Assembly (NCBI GenBank): GCA_003554685.1
Contig: PWHA01000120.1
Location: 1-6,364 of the forward strand
Direction: 5' to 3'
Origin: Halanaerobiaceae bacterium
GTDB lineage: Bacteria; Bacillota; Halanaerobiia; Halanaerobiales; Halarsenatibacteraceae
Length of the DNA stretch: 6,364 nucleotides
Of this stretch, positions 5,280 to 6,364 are shown piece by piece; position 1 is the stretch's first letter, and every line of letters begins with the position of its first letter. The notes below the pieces were generated by a model. That model saw only the letters and a program-made list of their open reading frames with translations. It was not told the origin of the DNA and searched no databases. Made by a program: the position numbers and the translations under genes.

Positions 5280-5999
5280 CTATTTGATGAGCCGGGTAAT
5301 GAGATATAGGGCACCAGCACCGAGCAGGGCAGTCATGGCATAAGTTGAACTTTCCTGCTCCATAAAAATTCTCACATCCCACCAGATTTTTGGCATCCTG
5401 ATAATATCCCGGGCACCCCATTTTTCCTCCCGGCCTATGGCCAGAACATATTTGCCGGTGGCTTTCTCCCGGGAAAGAACTGCCAGATGATATATTCCCG
5501 ATTCCGGGGCAGTAATGGTATCCTCCTGCCTTCTCCAGTAGGATGTTTGAGTGAAGTGTTCCCGGAATACCTCACTTTCTCCCTGATGATAGCCCCTGAC
5601 TATTACTCCTTCGCCCTCCCGAATATCCAGCCTGGCTTCAACTTCTTCCCGGTTCAAGCCATCATAATCGTTTTCCAGGCCGGGTCCAATCAGGGCAAAA
5701 TCAGGAGTGAAGTTTTCCAGGCGGTCCAGAACAGGAACCAGCATTTCAGCAAAAATTTCCTCGCCCCCTTCCGCGGTAAAACGGTAATACTCGACATCTT
5801 CTGCATCTGTAAGCTGACTGTAAGCTGCCCAGGAAATTTTGTGATCCTCAACAACTATCGGCTCCTCTCTTGTGGCCACCACATCGGTATCCAAGGGAAT
5901 ATGCGCCTGAACATTACTGCCAGAAAGATGCAGGATCAGGACTAGGATAAAAAATATCCAGATCCAGTCATAACTCTGGTAAGTTAAAGTATTTTTCAA
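5280..5999 (-). CDS. Secreted protein with C-terminal membrane anchor, unknown function
   Basis: The TTG start at 5999-5997 is chosen because GGAGG (6012-6008) lies 8 nt before it. The result, a 239-residue protein, has a clean signal peptide: KNT..., hydrophobic WIWIFFILVLILHL (12-25), and a likely cut after V-Q-A at residue 32. The 5' extension open to 6122 would bury this signal 50 residues inside and overlaps the promoter -10. After the signal comes a beta-rich exported domain with DVEYYRFTAEGGEEIFAEM (68-86), ALIGPGL (102-108), SYWRRQEDT (153-161) and GKYVLAIGREE (182-192). Residues 218-237 form one membrane helix ending in TRLIK. The domain resembles the PPC-like 'YYRF...G' folds of exported proteins, and the motif order recalls an uncharacterised family I cannot name. 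If cut as predicted, the mature N-terminus is His33. Confidence 0.8.
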   Translation of the reverse strand: MKNTLTYQSYDWIWIFFILVLILHLSGSNVQAHIPLDTDVVATREEPIVVEDHKISWAAYSQLTDAEDVEYYRFTAEGGEEIFAEMLVPVLDRLENFTPDFALIGPGLENDYDGLNREEVEARLDIREGEGVIVRGYHQGESEVFREHFTQTSYWRRQEDTITAPESGIYHLAVLSREKATGKYVLAIGREEKWGARDIIRMPKIWWDVRIFMEQESSTYAMTALLGAGALYLITRLIK

Positions 6000-6107
6000 T
6001 CTCTTCGCCTCCAGCAATACAAACTTGTATTTCAAGAATTTACTGCCGGCAAAATACCAGCCTGAATAAGTCTGGTTTAACCGGGTCGGGCTAGGCCGTA
6101 GAGCCAT
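6000..6107 (-). other. 5' leader of the secreted-protein gene, about 108 nt, with stem-loops
   Basis: From the predicted transcription start near 6107 to the TTG start there are about 108 nt of untranslated RNA. One nested stem can form: CCGG and ACCAG pair with CUGGU and CCGG around a loop of about 11 nt. A second AT-rich palindrome, AATACA..TGTATT (6016-6031), ends just upstream of the ribosome binding site. It matches no riboswitch class I know. Confidence 0.4.
6008..6012 (-). promoter_or_regulatory. Shine-Dalgarno GGAGG for the TTG start
   Basis: GGAGG on the minus strand with an 8-nt spacer to TTG at 5999-5997 decides the start of the secreted-protein gene. Confidence 0.75.
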
Positions 6108-6113
6108 ATAAAT

Positions 6114-6142
6114 ATTATACAATAATTAATAAATCTTAACAA
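6114..6142 (-). promoter_or_regulatory. Promoter of the secreted-protein gene
   Basis: TTGTTA (6142-6137) and a perfect TATAAT (6119-6114) are separated by exactly 17 bp on the minus strand, a standard housekeeping-sigma promoter. Transcription would start near 6107. Confidence 0.75.
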
Positions 6143-6194
6143 TATTTTGTTTTATAATCCGTTTATGAAATCATGAATTTAATCTGGAAGAAAC

Positions 6195-6251
6195 CGATAA
6201 ATAATCAATAAGTAATCGGAAAGTTATCAATAAGTAATCGATAAGTAATCG
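6195..6251. repeat. 11-bp repeat array, unit ATAAGTAATCG
   Basis: Exact copies of ATAAGTAATCG lie at 6208-6218, 6230-6240 and 6241-6251; the last two are directly tandem. A degenerate copy (CGATAAATAATC) lies at 6195-6206. The first two exact copies share the longer ATCAATAAGTAATCG context. An A7T7 tract (6252-6265) follows at once. Confidence 0.85.
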
Positions 6252-6336
6252 AAAAAAATTTTTTTGAAGCTGGAGACATCTTGCTGCTTGTAAGTAACGA
6301 TATATAACAGAATAATATCTAAAGCTGCAGGATGCG

Positions 6337-6364
6337 TTGACACAGACAATAACCCTGTAATATA
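6337..6364 (+). promoter_or_regulatory. Possible rightward promoter cut by the window edge
   Basis: A perfect TTGACA lies at 6337-6342 and the window ends in TGTAATATA. A -10 starting at 6361 (TATA plus two unseen bases) would have an 18-bp spacer; TAATAT at 6358 would have 15 bp. It would serve a gene to the right of the window. Confidence 0.4.

Larger units (their letters stand above)
6123..6364. other. AT-rich region with no gene, right edge of the window
   Basis: No credible ORF is present on either strand. It holds the promoter of the secreted-protein gene, an 11-bp repeat array with an A7T7 tract, and a possible rightward promoter at the edge. Confidence 0.6.

Noticed and set aside
5231..5300. 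Short plus-strand ORFs after AGGAG at about 5243
   Set aside because: They are under 20 codons with poor start spacing, and they run into the 3' end of the secreted-protein gene in antisense.
5997..6122. N-terminal extension of the secreted protein to a TTG at 6122 or ATG at 6107
   Set aside because: It overlaps the promoter -10, lacks a ribosome binding site and would place the signal peptide about 50 residues inside. The TTG at 5999 with GGAGG fits better. A leaderless start at 6107 remains a remote option.

Overview
The window reads as chromosomal DNA of a low-to-mid GC bacterium, most likely of the Bacillota. Ribosome binding sites are strong AGGAGG type, GTG and TTG starts occur, intergenic DNA is very AT-rich, and promoters are of the TTGNNN-17-TATAAT kind. 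Several predicted proteins are rich in Glu and Asp, most strikingly the one encoded at 263-1141. This would suit a halophilic or salt-tolerant clostridial-type anaerobe such as Halanaerobiales. That placement is an inference from composition, not from a marker gene.

Layout. Positions 1-213 (+) hold the C-terminal end of a YgiQ/UPF0313 radical SAM protein that begins outside the window. Everything else that codes is on the minus strand. In order along the sequence these are: a membrane-anchored, extremely acidic hypothetical protein with a three-residue repeat (263-1141); a free-standing alanyl-tRNA editing protein of the long AlaX type (1682-2947); an APH(6)/hydroxyurea-kinase-like phosphotransferase (3266-4288) with no normal start codon where one is expected; a possible 20-residue hydrophobic peptide (4390-4452); a stand-alone GyrI-like effector-binding protein (4521-5003); and a secreted protein with a C-terminal membrane anchor (5280-5999). 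The last has a TTG start and a well-formed promoter about 110 nt upstream.

The genes are widely spaced (about 230-540 bp), several gaps hold hairpins or promoters, and no two genes overlap. I therefore see a row of single-gene transcription units rather than an operon, and no shared pathway. The editing enzyme guards translation against serine/glycine mischarged to tRNA(Ala). The phosphotransferase and the GyrI-like protein are both of families linked to small-molecule or drug resistance, but nothing here ties them together.

The gaps are the most unusual part. The 540-bp gap holds a 129-bp element with 19-bp terminal inverted repeats (18/19 identical) and a 7-8 bp flanking duplication, which fits a MITE. 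The 318-bp gap upstream of the editing enzyme holds two different tandem arrays one after the other: five copies of a 10-bp unit, then four copies of a 16/17-bp unit that also reads as two 33-bp units. The right end of the window has a third array, of 11-bp units, next to an A7T7 tract. I found no complete novel defence or metabolic system. The best leads are the MITE-like element, the tandem arrays, the triplet-repeat acidic protein, and the non-canonical starts.
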